Source: an uncultured Trueperaceae bacterium
Lineage (GTDB): Bacteria > Deinococcota > Deinococci > Deinococcales > Trueperaceae
NCBI GenBank assembly: GCA_937873495.1
Contig: CALMXZ010000006.1
Span: 1 to 41,832, forward strand
Length of the DNA stretch: 41,832 nucleotides
Reading direction: 5' to 3'
Positions within the stretch are counted from its first letter, which is position 1. Every line of letters starts with the position of its first letter. The position numbers and the translations under genes were made by a program. A model generated the notes under the pieces. That model was given only the letters and a program-made list of their open reading frames with translations. It was not told the DNA's origin and made no database searches. Positions 16,728-22,950 of the stretch are shown piece by piece.

Positions 16728-16818
16728 GGCCGGTGTTCGGACTCGGGCGCTTGGAACGCGCCCTTACCGTTGCGGGACAGTGCCGGACTCTCACCGGACT
16801 TCCCCGAGCGGCGACCAA
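16728..16818 (-). promoter_or_regulatory. Cobalamin riboswitch
   Basis: Minus-strand RNA shows the conserved AdoCbl aptamer core in order: GGTCGCC, GGGGAAGTCCGGTGAGAGTCC, then the B12 box GGCACTGTCCCGCAACGG, then GAGTCCGAACACCGGCC closing the core. It sits between its own promoter (16823-16851) and the transporter binding-protein gene, in the 5' untranslated region. I see no strong intrinsic terminator after it, so control of ribosome access or a less obvious expression platform is more likely. Binding of cobalamin would repress the importer. Confidence 0.92.
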
Positions 16819-16822
16819 GGGA

Positions 16823-16851
16823 ACTCTACGGCGCGCCACCGGGACTGTCAA
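16823..16851 (-). promoter_or_regulatory. Promoter of the riboswitch-transporter operon
   Basis: A perfect TTGACA (16846-16851) and TAGAGT (16823-16828) are separated by 17 nt. Predicted start is near 16816, exactly at the 5' edge of the riboswitch core. The divergent zapE -10 box begins only 12 bp away (16863). Confidence 0.8.
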
Positions 16852-16859
16852 ACGGCGGA

Positions 16860-16868
16860 TGGTACGCT
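16860..16868 (+). promoter_or_regulatory. Extended -10 promoter for leaderless zapE-like gene
   Basis: TGG-TACGCT ends 7 nt before the GTG at 16876. Transcription would start at or beside the first codon. Confidence 0.55.
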
Positions 16869-16875
16869 CCCGTCC

Positions 16876-17955
16876 GTGACGCGCACCGTGACGGTGGACC
16901 AGCTTGCACCCCCTCCCCCGCCGTCGCTGCGCGACCTCCGTCCGCCGCCGCGCTTCGCCGGAGTGGCCTTCGAGACCTACGCGCCGCAGGACCCGACGCA
17001 GTTCGCCGCCCGCGATCGGTTGCAGGAGTTCGTGCTCGGTCGCGCCTGGCGCCATGAGGCGTCTGCACGCCGAGCCGCCGGCCCCACCGCGAGGCAGACG
17101 CGCGCGCTGCGCTGGCCGTGGCAGCGCCAGGCGCCGCAGGCCGGTGCCGGCCTCTACCTCGACGGCGGCTTCGGGGTGGGTAAGACGCACCTCCTGGCCG
17201 CCGCTTACGCCGCGGCCGACACGCCCGCGAAGCGCTACCTGAGCTTCCAGGAGCTCGTCTACCTGATCGGGGTGATGGGGATGACGCGCGCGCAAGACGA
17301 GTTCGCCGCGAGCGACCTCCTCTGCGTCGACGAGTTCGAACTGGACGACCCCGGCAACACGTTGCTCGTCAAGACGTTCCTGGCCGCCTGCTTCGCCGCG
17401 GGCACCGCCGTCGTGACGACCTCGAACACGCCGCCTGCTGCGCAGGGGCAGGGGCGCTTCAACGCGTCGGACTTCAAGCGTGAGATCCAGTCGCTGGCGG
17501 CCTCGTTCGAGGTCGTGCCCGTGGACGGGGCCGACTTCCGCCAACGGCTCAGGCAGGGCAGTTGGCTGAGCGAGGCGGAGTTCGCAGCCAAGCTCGAGCG
17601 CGAGGAGTCGCCGAGCCCGAGGCTGGCCGTGGCGTGGGACGAGCTACTGGAGCTGCTGCGCAGCATGCACCCGACGCGCTTCGGGGGCGTGCTCGCGCAG
17701 GTCGGCAGCGTCTACCTGCGCGGCGTGAGTCAGCTCGCTTCGCAGAACGACGCGTTGCGCTTCGTTCACTTCGTCGACAAGCTCTACGACCGTCAGGTCG
17801 TGCTCCGCGCCAGCGGCGCAGGGCCGCTCGTCGACGTCTTCGACCCCAGCTACCGGGAGGGCGCCTACGCCAAGAAACACCACCGCTGCGCTTCGCGCCT
17901 CGCCGAGCTTCTCGGTGAGGACGTTGGCGAGCGAAGGCCGGTCGTCACCCTCTGA
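16876..17955 (+). CDS. ZapE/AFG1-type AAA ATPase
   Basis: AFG1/ZapE proteins are P-loop ATPases; in E. coli ZapE acts on FtsZ rings during division, and in mitochondria AFG1 aids respiratory-complex quality control. The 359-aa protein has Walker A GGFGVGKTHLL (about 97), Walker B LLCVDEFELDDP (about 152), sensor TTSNTPP and the C-terminal FDPSYREGAYAKKHHRCASRL. A Pro-rich N-terminus precedes the FAGVAFETY start. The GTG at 16876 is chosen because a -10 box lies 7 nt upstream; earlier in-frame codons overlap the riboswitch promoter region and look non-coding. Confidence 0.85.
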   Translation: MTRTVTVDQLAPPPPPSLRDLRPPPRFAGVAFETYAPQDPTQFAARDRLQEFVLGRAWRHEASARRAAGPTARQTRALRWPWQRQAPQAGAGLYLDGGFGVGKTHLLAAAYAAADTPAKRYLSFQELVYLIGVMGMTRAQDEFAASDLLCVDEFELDDPGNTLLVKTFLAACFAAGTAVVTTSNTPPAAQGQGRFNASDFKREIQSLAASFEVVPVDGADFRQRLRQGSWLSEAEFAAKLEREESPSPRLAVAWDELLELLRSMHPTRFGGVLAQVGSVYLRGVSQLASQNDALRFVHFVDKLYDRQVVLRASGAGPLVDVFDPSYREGAYAKKHHRCASRLAELLGEDVGERRPVVTL

Positions 17956-17982
17956 CGGCTGACCACGTGCAACGGAGCCGTC
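17954..17982. terminator. Inverted repeat between convergent genes
   Basis: GACGGCT (17954-17960) pairs with AGCCGTC (17976-17982), loop 15 nt, in the 35-bp gap between the zapE-like gene and the LpxB-like gene. No T-tract; a weak bidirectional terminator is possible. Confidence 0.35.
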
Positions 17983-17990
17983 TGCGCAGC

Positions 17991-19193
17991 TCAGCCGGCG
18001 CGGGGCGGCAACGCTGCCAACCACGTGGCGAGCTCGTCGGCCAGCGCCGCGCTCGCGCCCGGTCCGCCCATGCGCTCCGAGCCGGCGGCAGCGGCGCGCG
18101 CGCGGGCGCCGGCGTCGCGCGCCAGGCGGGTGACGTGGGCGGCCAGCGCCGCGGCGTCCGGCTCACCGACGGTGAGGCCGGCGCCGAGCAGGCGCGCCTG
18201 GTTCGCGACGAAGGCGCTCGACAGGTGCGGCGACACGGGGAACGCCACGGTAGGCACCCCGAGCCCTACGGCCTGCTCGTTGCCGGTGCCGGCCGTGCCA
18301 AGAACAACGTCGGCGCTGGCGAGCACGGCGGCGAAGCGCTCGACGACCCACCACAGACGGTTGGGGCCGCGGCGCCACGCCACGCTCACCCCCGGCACGG
18401 GGGCCAGGTCGCTCTCCCAACCCGGGGGTGGGGCCGGGATCTGTCCGTTCGCCCACGCGACGAGGCCGAGGGCGCCCGGCAGGCGCTCGAGGGCCGAGAT
18501 CATCAGCGCTACGCTGGTCGGCGCCCAACTCCGCGTGCCGGGCAAGAGCCCGACCGTCGGGCGCCCGCGCAAACCGAGGGGCACTAGCGGAGCCGCTGCG
18601 AGGCCGTCCATCACCGGGTTGCCGACGTAGCTCGCGCCCGCGATACCGCGCCCCGCCAGGTAGCCGGCCGTGGCAGCGTCGCGCGCGTAGACCCGGTCCG
18701 CTCCGCGCATGAGCGCCAGCTCCGGCCCCCTGAAGGTCTCCATGAAGTAGCGGCCCGTAAGGCGGCCGCGACCGGGCCGCGACGGCGGGGGGGCGGCGTG
18801 AACGGACACGAGCGTCTGCAGCACTCGCCGCGGCGCTCGCACGAGACAGGCGAGGAGCTGCGCGTAGAAGTCGCCGACCACGAATACGCCATCGGGCCGC
18901 GCCCTGGCCAGCCAGGCCGCCTGGCGCGCGGTGAGCGCGACGATCCCGGCGCGCAGGTCGGCTCTCAGATGCTCCCAGGCGTGGAAGGTCAGCCCGCCGG
19001 AAGGGAGTTCGCGGCGCGGCCCTTCGAGCCGCGCGCCGGCGCGCGCGATGGCGCCGCCCTCGCCCACCAACGGCAGCGCCTCGACCGTCGCCCACGGCGC
19101 CCGCCGCGCCAGCTCGCCGACGACCATGGCGGCGACGGCGTCCTCGCCGTGACCGTTGGCGATGACGAGCAGCGTGCGCGGGGCGGCGTTCAC
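17991..19193 (-). CDS. Lipid-A-disaccharide synthase-related glycosyltransferase
   Basis: This is a GT-B protein related to LpxB (family TIGR03492-like, known in cyanobacteria and Deinococcus). The acceptor is unknown; it need not make lipid A. The 400-aa protein opens LLVIANGHGEDAVAAMVVGEL, has FVVGDFYAQLLA, GASYVGNPVMDGL and the donor-site VLGTAGTGNEQAVGLGVP (about 295-312), which matches the LpxB/MurG-type TAGTANEQ pattern. The GTG start overlaps the nadK stop by 4 bp (GTGA), so translation is coupled. No lpxA, lpxC or lpxD is in the window. Confidence 0.85.
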   Translation of the reverse strand: MNAAPRTLLVIANGHGEDAVAAMVVGELARRAPWATVEALPLVGEGGAIARAGARLEGPRRELPSGGLTFHAWEHLRADLRAGIVALTARQAAWLARARPDGVFVVGDFYAQLLACLVRAPRRVLQTLVSVHAAPPPSRPGRGRLTGRYFMETFRGPELALMRGADRVYARDAATAGYLAGRGIAGASYVGNPVMDGLAAAPLVPLGLRGRPTVGLLPGTRSWAPTSVALMISALERLPGALGLVAWANGQIPAPPPGWESDLAPVPGVSVAWRRGPNRLWWVVERFAAVLASADVVLGTAGTGNEQAVGLGVPTVAFPVSPHLSSAFVANQARLLGAGLTVGEPDAAALAAHVTRLARDAGARARAAAAGSERMGGPGASAALADELATWLAALPPRAG

Positions 19194-20053
19194 CCGTCTT
19201 CTGGAAGGGGCCGCAACGGACCCTCGCCCCAGCCGAGCTTGTGCCTCAGTACCTCGAACGCGCTGCGCCTGCCGGTCGAGACGAGGAGCAGGCCACGGTC
19301 GGCCGCCGTGATCTGGATGGTGTCGCCTATCTCCAGGTCGACCCGCTCCTGGCCGTCGATCACCATCGCTATCTCATCGGGGCGCGTCAGGACCTCGAGG
19401 CCGATCACGGAGCTGCCGGGCAGGACGATGGGGCGGTTCGTGAGGCTGTGCGGAGCGATCGGCGTCACTACGAGCGCTCGCAGCCCCTGGTCGAGGATCG
19501 GGCCACCGAGCGACAGGGAGTAGGCCGTCGACCCGACGGGCGTGGAGACCACGATGCCATCCACCCGGTACTCCGTGGCGTAGGCGCCGTCGACCCGCAT
19601 GCGCACCCGCACGAGGCGCGTCATGACGCCCTGGGAGAGGAGGACGTCGTTGAACGCGTAGCGCTTCTCCTCGCGCCCGGCGATGCCGACCTGCATGAGC
19701 ATCTTCTCGCGCACGGGCCAGTCGGGAGCGGCCGGGCCGGCAGCGTAGGCGAGCGCCTCCTCGGCGCCGAACTCCGCCAGGAACCCGAGCTTGCCGAGGT
19801 TGACCCCCATGAGCGGCACGTCGGAGCCGGCGAGGCGCCTGGCGGCCGCCAGCAGGGTGCCGTCCCCCCCGACGGAGACGGCGAGGTCGGCGTCCTGCGC
19901 GTAGGAGCGCAGCTCCGCGCTGCCGTCCAGGTCGAGGATGACCTTCGCGCCCGCCCGTTCGAAGAGCTCGCCGAGCTGACGGGCGAGCGGGTGCGCTTCA
20001 GGCTTGTAGCGGCTGCTCGCCACGATGACGAGGCGCAGCGCCGCGGCCGGCAT
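19190..20053 (-). CDS. nadK: NAD kinase
   Basis: NAD kinase phosphorylates NAD to NADP in the cytoplasm. The protein is about 287 aa and has the catalytic GGDGTLLAAAR (about 62), GVNLGKLGFLAEF, the FNDVLL segment (NE/D motif), the C-terminal DGIVVSTPVGSTAYSLSLGGPI, and IAPHSLTNRPIVL. Start choice is uncertain. ATG at 20053 is used here, but a TTG at 20071 overlaps the cmk stop by 4 bp (TTGA), mirroring the junctions on both sides of this gene, and would add six residues. Confidence 0.93.
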   Translation of the reverse strand: MPAAALRLVIVASSRYKPEAHPLARQLGELFERAGAKVILDLDGSAELRSYAQDADLAVSVGGDGTLLAAARRLAGSDVPLMGVNLGKLGFLAEFGAEEALAYAAGPAAPDWPVREKMLMQVGIAGREEKRYAFNDVLLSQGVMTRLVRVRMRVDGAYATEYRVDGIVVSTPVGSTAYSLSLGGPILDQGLRALVVTPIAPHSLTNRPIVLPGSSVIGLEVLTRPDEIAMVIDGQERVDLEIGDTIQITAADRGLLLVSTGRRSAFEVLRHKLGWGEGPLRPLPEDG

Positions 20054-20067
20054 GATGAACCCGCGGG

Positions 20068-20775
20068 TCAACCCGCCACCGCCGCGTCGGCGAGGGCAAG
20101 GAGCGCGTCATGCCTGACACGTTCGACGACCTCGGCGAGGCTCATACCCCCGGTGTCGATGACCGTGGCGTCGTGCGCGGGGGCGGACTGCAGTTCGTCG
20201 CGCGCGTCGCGCCGCTCCAACTCGGCGGCGATGGCACCAACGTCGCTGTGGCGTTCATTGGCCCTGCGCCTGGCCCGGATCAGCGGATCGGCGGTGAGGT
20301 AGAACTTCGCGGCGGCGTCAGGGAACACGACCGTCCCCATGTCGCGGCCGTCTATCACGAACGAGCCGCCGAGCTCCCGCAGACGCTCGTTGACCCACTC
20401 GCGCACGCCGTGGTGCTTGGCGACGGTGGAGACGCGGGTGTCGACGGCGTCCGTATGCAGCTCGGCCGTTACGTCCTTGCCGCCGACGCTGACGTGGTTG
20501 CCGAGCGCGCTCGGCTCCAACACGACGTCGCGCCGCGCGAGGAGCGCGAGCAGGGCGCGTTCGTCGGCCTCGTCGCAGCCGGCGCTCATCGCCACTAGCG
20601 TCGCCGCCCGGTAGAGGAGGCCGCTCGAGACGTAAGCGAAGCCCAGCTGCCTGGCCAGCGCCTGCGCCACGCTCGACTTGCCCGACGCGGCCGGCCCGTC
20701 GATGGTGATCACGGTCCTGGCACCGGCCGCAGTCTTGCCGCCGGCCGCCGCCCCTGGGTCGGCGGAGGTGTTCAA
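20068..20775 (-). CDS. cmk: Cytidylate kinase
   Basis: Cmk phosphorylates CMP and dCMP. The 235-aa form has P-loop DGPAASGKSSVA (about 27), GLLYRAATLVA, the CMP-binding region with VREWVNERLREL and VIDGRDMGTVVFPDAAAKFYLTA, and RARRRANE in the lid. The TTG at 20775 overlaps the aroA stop (TTGA). A GTG at 20712 would start directly at the first strand (ITIDGP) and is an alternative, since the extra N-terminus is low-complexity Gly/Ala. The aroA-cmk pairing is common in bacteria. Confidence 0.92.
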   Translation of the reverse strand: MNTSADPGAAAGGKTAAGARTVITIDGPAASGKSSVAQALARQLGFAYVSSGLLYRAATLVAMSAGCDEADERALLALLARRDVVLEPSALGNHVSVGGKDVTAELHTDAVDTRVSTVAKHHGVREWVNERLRELGGSFVIDGRDMGTVVFPDAAAKFYLTADPLIRARRRANERHSDVGAIAAELERRDARDELQSAPAHDATVIDTGGMSLAEVVERVRHDALLALADAAVAG

Positions 20776-22079
20776 GCCAGCCGCCCGGCCAGCAGCCCGA
20801 GGAAGTCCTCGAAGAAGCGGGGGTAGGTCTTCACGACGCAGCTAGGGTCCTTGATGATCACGTTGGGCAGGCGCGCTCCGGCCACCGCGAGCGCCATGGC
20901 CATGCGGTGGTCGCCGTACGTATCGAGCGCCACCGGCGCGCTCGGAGCCGCGTCGAGCGGGTGGACCGTGAGCTCGTCCTCCCCTTCCTCCACGTAGGCG
21001 CCGAGCTTCGTTAGCTCCGCGCGCATGGCGCTCAGGCGGTCGGTCTCCTTGATGCGCAGGTTGCCGACGTTGCTTATGCGCACCGGGGCGTCGGCGAAGA
21101 GCGCCACGACGGCGAGGGTCTGCGCCTGGTCCGGCATGTCGTTGAGGTCGAACTCCCGCCCGCCGCGCAGGCGGCCGCCGCGCGGACCCTCGACCGTGAC
21201 GTGGTGCTCGCCGCGGCAGACCTCGCAACCCATCTCCCCCAGGACGTCGAGCAGCCGTGCGTCGCCCTGGCGCGTCGCCTTGCCGAGGTTGTTCACGCGC
21301 ACCCGTCCGCCGGTGACGGCGGCGGCGGCCCAGAAGTAGCCGGCGGCCATGGCGTCGCCCTCGACCAGGTAGTCGAGGCCGCGGTAGTGCCCGGGCGCGA
21401 CCGTGAAGGACCGGTAACCGTCGCGCTCCACCGCGACGCCGAACGTGCGCATGATGTCGAGCGTCATGTCGACGAACGGCTTGGAGAGCAGCTCGCCCTC
21501 GACCAGGGCGGTGACCGGCCCACGCGCGTACGGCGCCGCCATGAGCAGCCCGGAGAGGAACTGCGAGCTGCGGTCGCCCCGCACCCTCACGACGCCGCCG
21601 CTCAACCCGTCTGCCACGATCTCGACGGGTGGGCAGCCGTTGCCGCGCAGGCTGCGCGCCGTGCCGCCGAGGGCCTGAACGGCATCGAGCGTCTCCCGGA
21701 TCGGCCTCTCGCGCATGCGTTCGTTGCCGTCGAGGGTGAACCTGCCCTTACCGAGGGCGACGGCGGCGGCCAGGAACCGGAGGCTCGTGCCGGAGAGGCG
21801 CAAGTCGAGCTCGGCGGCCTTGGCCGGGAACGGGCCGCCCGCGCCGCGCACGGTCACGTCGCCGCCGAGCGACTCGACGGCCACTCCCAACGAGCTCAAG
21901 GCGCGGACCAGTACCTCGGAGTCCTCCGCGACGAGGGCACCGCGGAGCGTCGTGACGCCGTCCGCCATGGCCGCGATCACGAGCGCGCGGTTGGTGATGC
22001 TCTTGGAGCCGGGGACGTGCAGGTCGCCACGCGCGGGGCCCTGGGGTCCAACTTCCACTGTCGGGGGGAGGCGTACCAT
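20772..22079 (-). CDS. aroA: 3-phosphoshikimate 1-carboxyvinyltransferase (EPSP synthase)
   Basis: EPSP synthase joins shikimate-3-phosphate and PEP, the sixth shikimate step; the first step is encoded at 1984-3084. The 435-aa protein has GSKSITNRALVIAA, LSGTSLRFLAA, GNERMRERPI, the IKETDRLSAMRAEL region, and YGDHRMAMALAVAG near the C-terminus. The ATG at 22079 is chosen because the following residues lead straight to the first conserved motif. A -10 box (TATCCT, 22091-22096) sits 11 nt upstream, and the longer in-frame extension runs into sufE. It heads the operon aroA-cmk-nadK-lpxB-like. Confidence 0.95.
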   Translation of the reverse strand: MVRLPPTVEVGPQGPARGDLHVPGSKSITNRALVIAAMADGVTTLRGALVAEDSEVLVRALSSLGVAVESLGGDVTVRGAGGPFPAKAAELDLRLSGTSLRFLAAAVALGKGRFTLDGNERMRERPIRETLDAVQALGGTARSLRGNGCPPVEIVADGLSGGVVRVRGDRSSQFLSGLLMAAPYARGPVTALVEGELLSKPFVDMTLDIMRTFGVAVERDGYRSFTVAPGHYRGLDYLVEGDAMAAGYFWAAAAVTGGRVRVNNLGKATRQGDARLLDVLGEMGCEVCRGEHHVTVEGPRGGRLRGGREFDLNDMPDQAQTLAVVALFADAPVRISNVGNLRIKETDRLSAMRAELTKLGAYVEEGEDELTVHPLDAAPSAPVALDTYGDHRMAMALAVAGARLPNVIIKDPSCVVKTYPRFFEDFLGLLAGRLA

Positions 22080-22090
22080 CAGCGTGGTCA

Positions 22091-22096
22091 AGGATA
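22091..22096 (-). promoter_or_regulatory. -10 box of the aroA operon
   Basis: TATCCT on the minus strand, 11 nt before the aroA ATG, predicting a leader of only a few nucleotides. It lies back-to-back with the sufE -10 at 22128-22133. Confidence 0.5.
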
Positions 22097-22127
22097 CACC
22101 GGGTGGTGACGCGGCTTGGGAGCGAGG

Positions 22128-22133
22128 TAGGCT
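22128..22133 (+). promoter_or_regulatory. -10 box for leaderless sufE-like gene
   Basis: TAGGCT ends 7 nt before the GTG at 22141. A partial -35 (GTGACG, 22106-22111) is 16 nt upstream. Confidence 0.5.
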
Positions 22134-22140
22134 GCTCGGC

Positions 22141-22557
22141 GTGAGCATCCCAGCGCCGCTGCAAGCCATCCTCGACGAGTTCCGGTCGCTGCCGGCATCG
22201 CAACGCCTGCCGCTGCTCCTCGAGTACGCCAACAAGCTTCCCGCGCCCCCGGTCGGCATGCAGGCCGACCTCGAGCGCGTCCACGAGTGCCAGACCCCCT
22301 TGTTCCTCAAGGCCGAGGCCGGCCCGGACGGTGAAGTGAAGCTGTACTTCGATGCCCCGCGTGAGTCGCCGACCACGCGAGGCTTCGCGTCCGTGGTCAG
22401 CGCCGGCCTGCGGGGCGCCACCGTGGCCGAGGTGCTGGCCGTGCCGGAGGACTTCTACCAGGACATGGGTCTGGCCGAACTCATCTCGCCCCTACGCCTG
22501 CGCGGCATGGGCGCGATAGTCGGGCGGGTGAAGCGCCAGCTCGCCAAGGTCGGTTAG
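22141..22557 (+). CDS. SufE-family sulfur-transfer protein
   Basis: SufE proteins accept persulfide sulfur from a cysteine desulfurase and enhance Fe-S cluster assembly. The 138-aa protein shows ILDEFRSLPASQRLPLLLEYANKLP, then VHECQTPLFLKAE with the conserved active-site Cys (about residue 50), then TRGFASVVSAGLRGATVAEVLAVPEDFY and GLAELISPLRLRGMGAIVGRVKRQ, the family C-terminus. GTG 22141 is preferred because the -10 box ends 7 nt upstream. No sufS is nearby. Confidence 0.9.
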   Translation: MSIPAPLQAILDEFRSLPASQRLPLLLEYANKLPAPPVGMQADLERVHECQTPLFLKAEAGPDGEVKLYFDAPRESPTTRGFASVVSAGLRGATVAEVLAVPEDFYQDMGLAELISPLRLRGMGAIVGRVKRQLAKVG

Positions 22558-22587
22558 CCGCCGCCGGTTAGCACGGAGGCGCTTCGC

Positions 22588-22685
22588 GCGTGGTATCATC
22601 CCAGGGTTGACATGTGAGCGCGGGCGGCGGCCCCCAGTTCGGGCTCGACGGCGCTGTTCGCGTGTTATCATCCCAGGGTTGACAT
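22588..22685 (+). repeat. Duplicated 26-bp promoter element upstream of rpmE
   Basis: Two 26-bp copies (22588-22613 and 22660-22685) differ at one base and start 72 bp apart. Each contains an extended -10, TGg/t-TATCAT (22591-22599 and 22663-22671), followed by CCCAGGGTTGACAT. This gives tandem promoters P1 and P2 for rpmE; the shared downstream part may also bind a regulator. Confidence 0.75.
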
Positions 22686-22717
22686 AGCCGGGCGCCAGCC
22701 CGTGGAGGAAGCTCAAG

Positions 22718-22939
22718 ATGAAGAAGAACATCCACCCCAAGATGGTGCCGTGCAAGATCATCTGCGACGGCCAGGTCGTCATGGAGACGTACAGCACCAA
22801 GCCGGAACTGCACGTCGACGTCTGGTCAGGCAATCACCCGTTCTTCACGGGCGAGCAGCGTTTCATCGACACGGAAGGCCGCGTCGAGAAGTTCCAGAAG
22901 CGCTTCGGCGACTCCTACCGGCAGGCCCTCAAGAAGTGA
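22718..22939 (+). CDS. rpmE: Ribosomal protein L31 (zinc-free type)
   Basis: L31 bridges the ribosomal subunits. The 73-aa protein follows the family: MKKNIHPKMVPCKI, ETYSTKPELHVDVWSGNHPFFTG, QRFIDTEGRVEKFQKRFG. The Cys residues that bind zinc in C+ forms are mostly absent: Cys16 remains, but CxC has become CDG and the later CxxC is SGNH. It is therefore a C- type protein, although the gene context resembles the housekeeping form. GGAGGAAG precedes the ATG. Expression is from the duplicated promoters upstream. Confidence 0.95.
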   Translation: MKKNIHPKMVPCKIICDGQVVMETYSTKPELHVDVWSGNHPFFTGEQRFIDTEGRVEKFQKRFGDSYRQALKK

Positions 22940-22950
22940 GCTAGCCGGCG

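Noticed and set aside
21715-22140. N-terminal extension of the sufE frame across aroA
   Set aside because: The upstream 142 codons lie antisense to aroA and have shadow composition; the GTG at 22141 has a -10 box 7 nt before it and starts the conserved domain.
22588-22685. Two near-identical repeats considered as a short CRISPR or insertion site
   Set aside because: Only two copies, each with a -10 box, no cas genes and no repeat-spacer periodicity; tandem promoter fits better.
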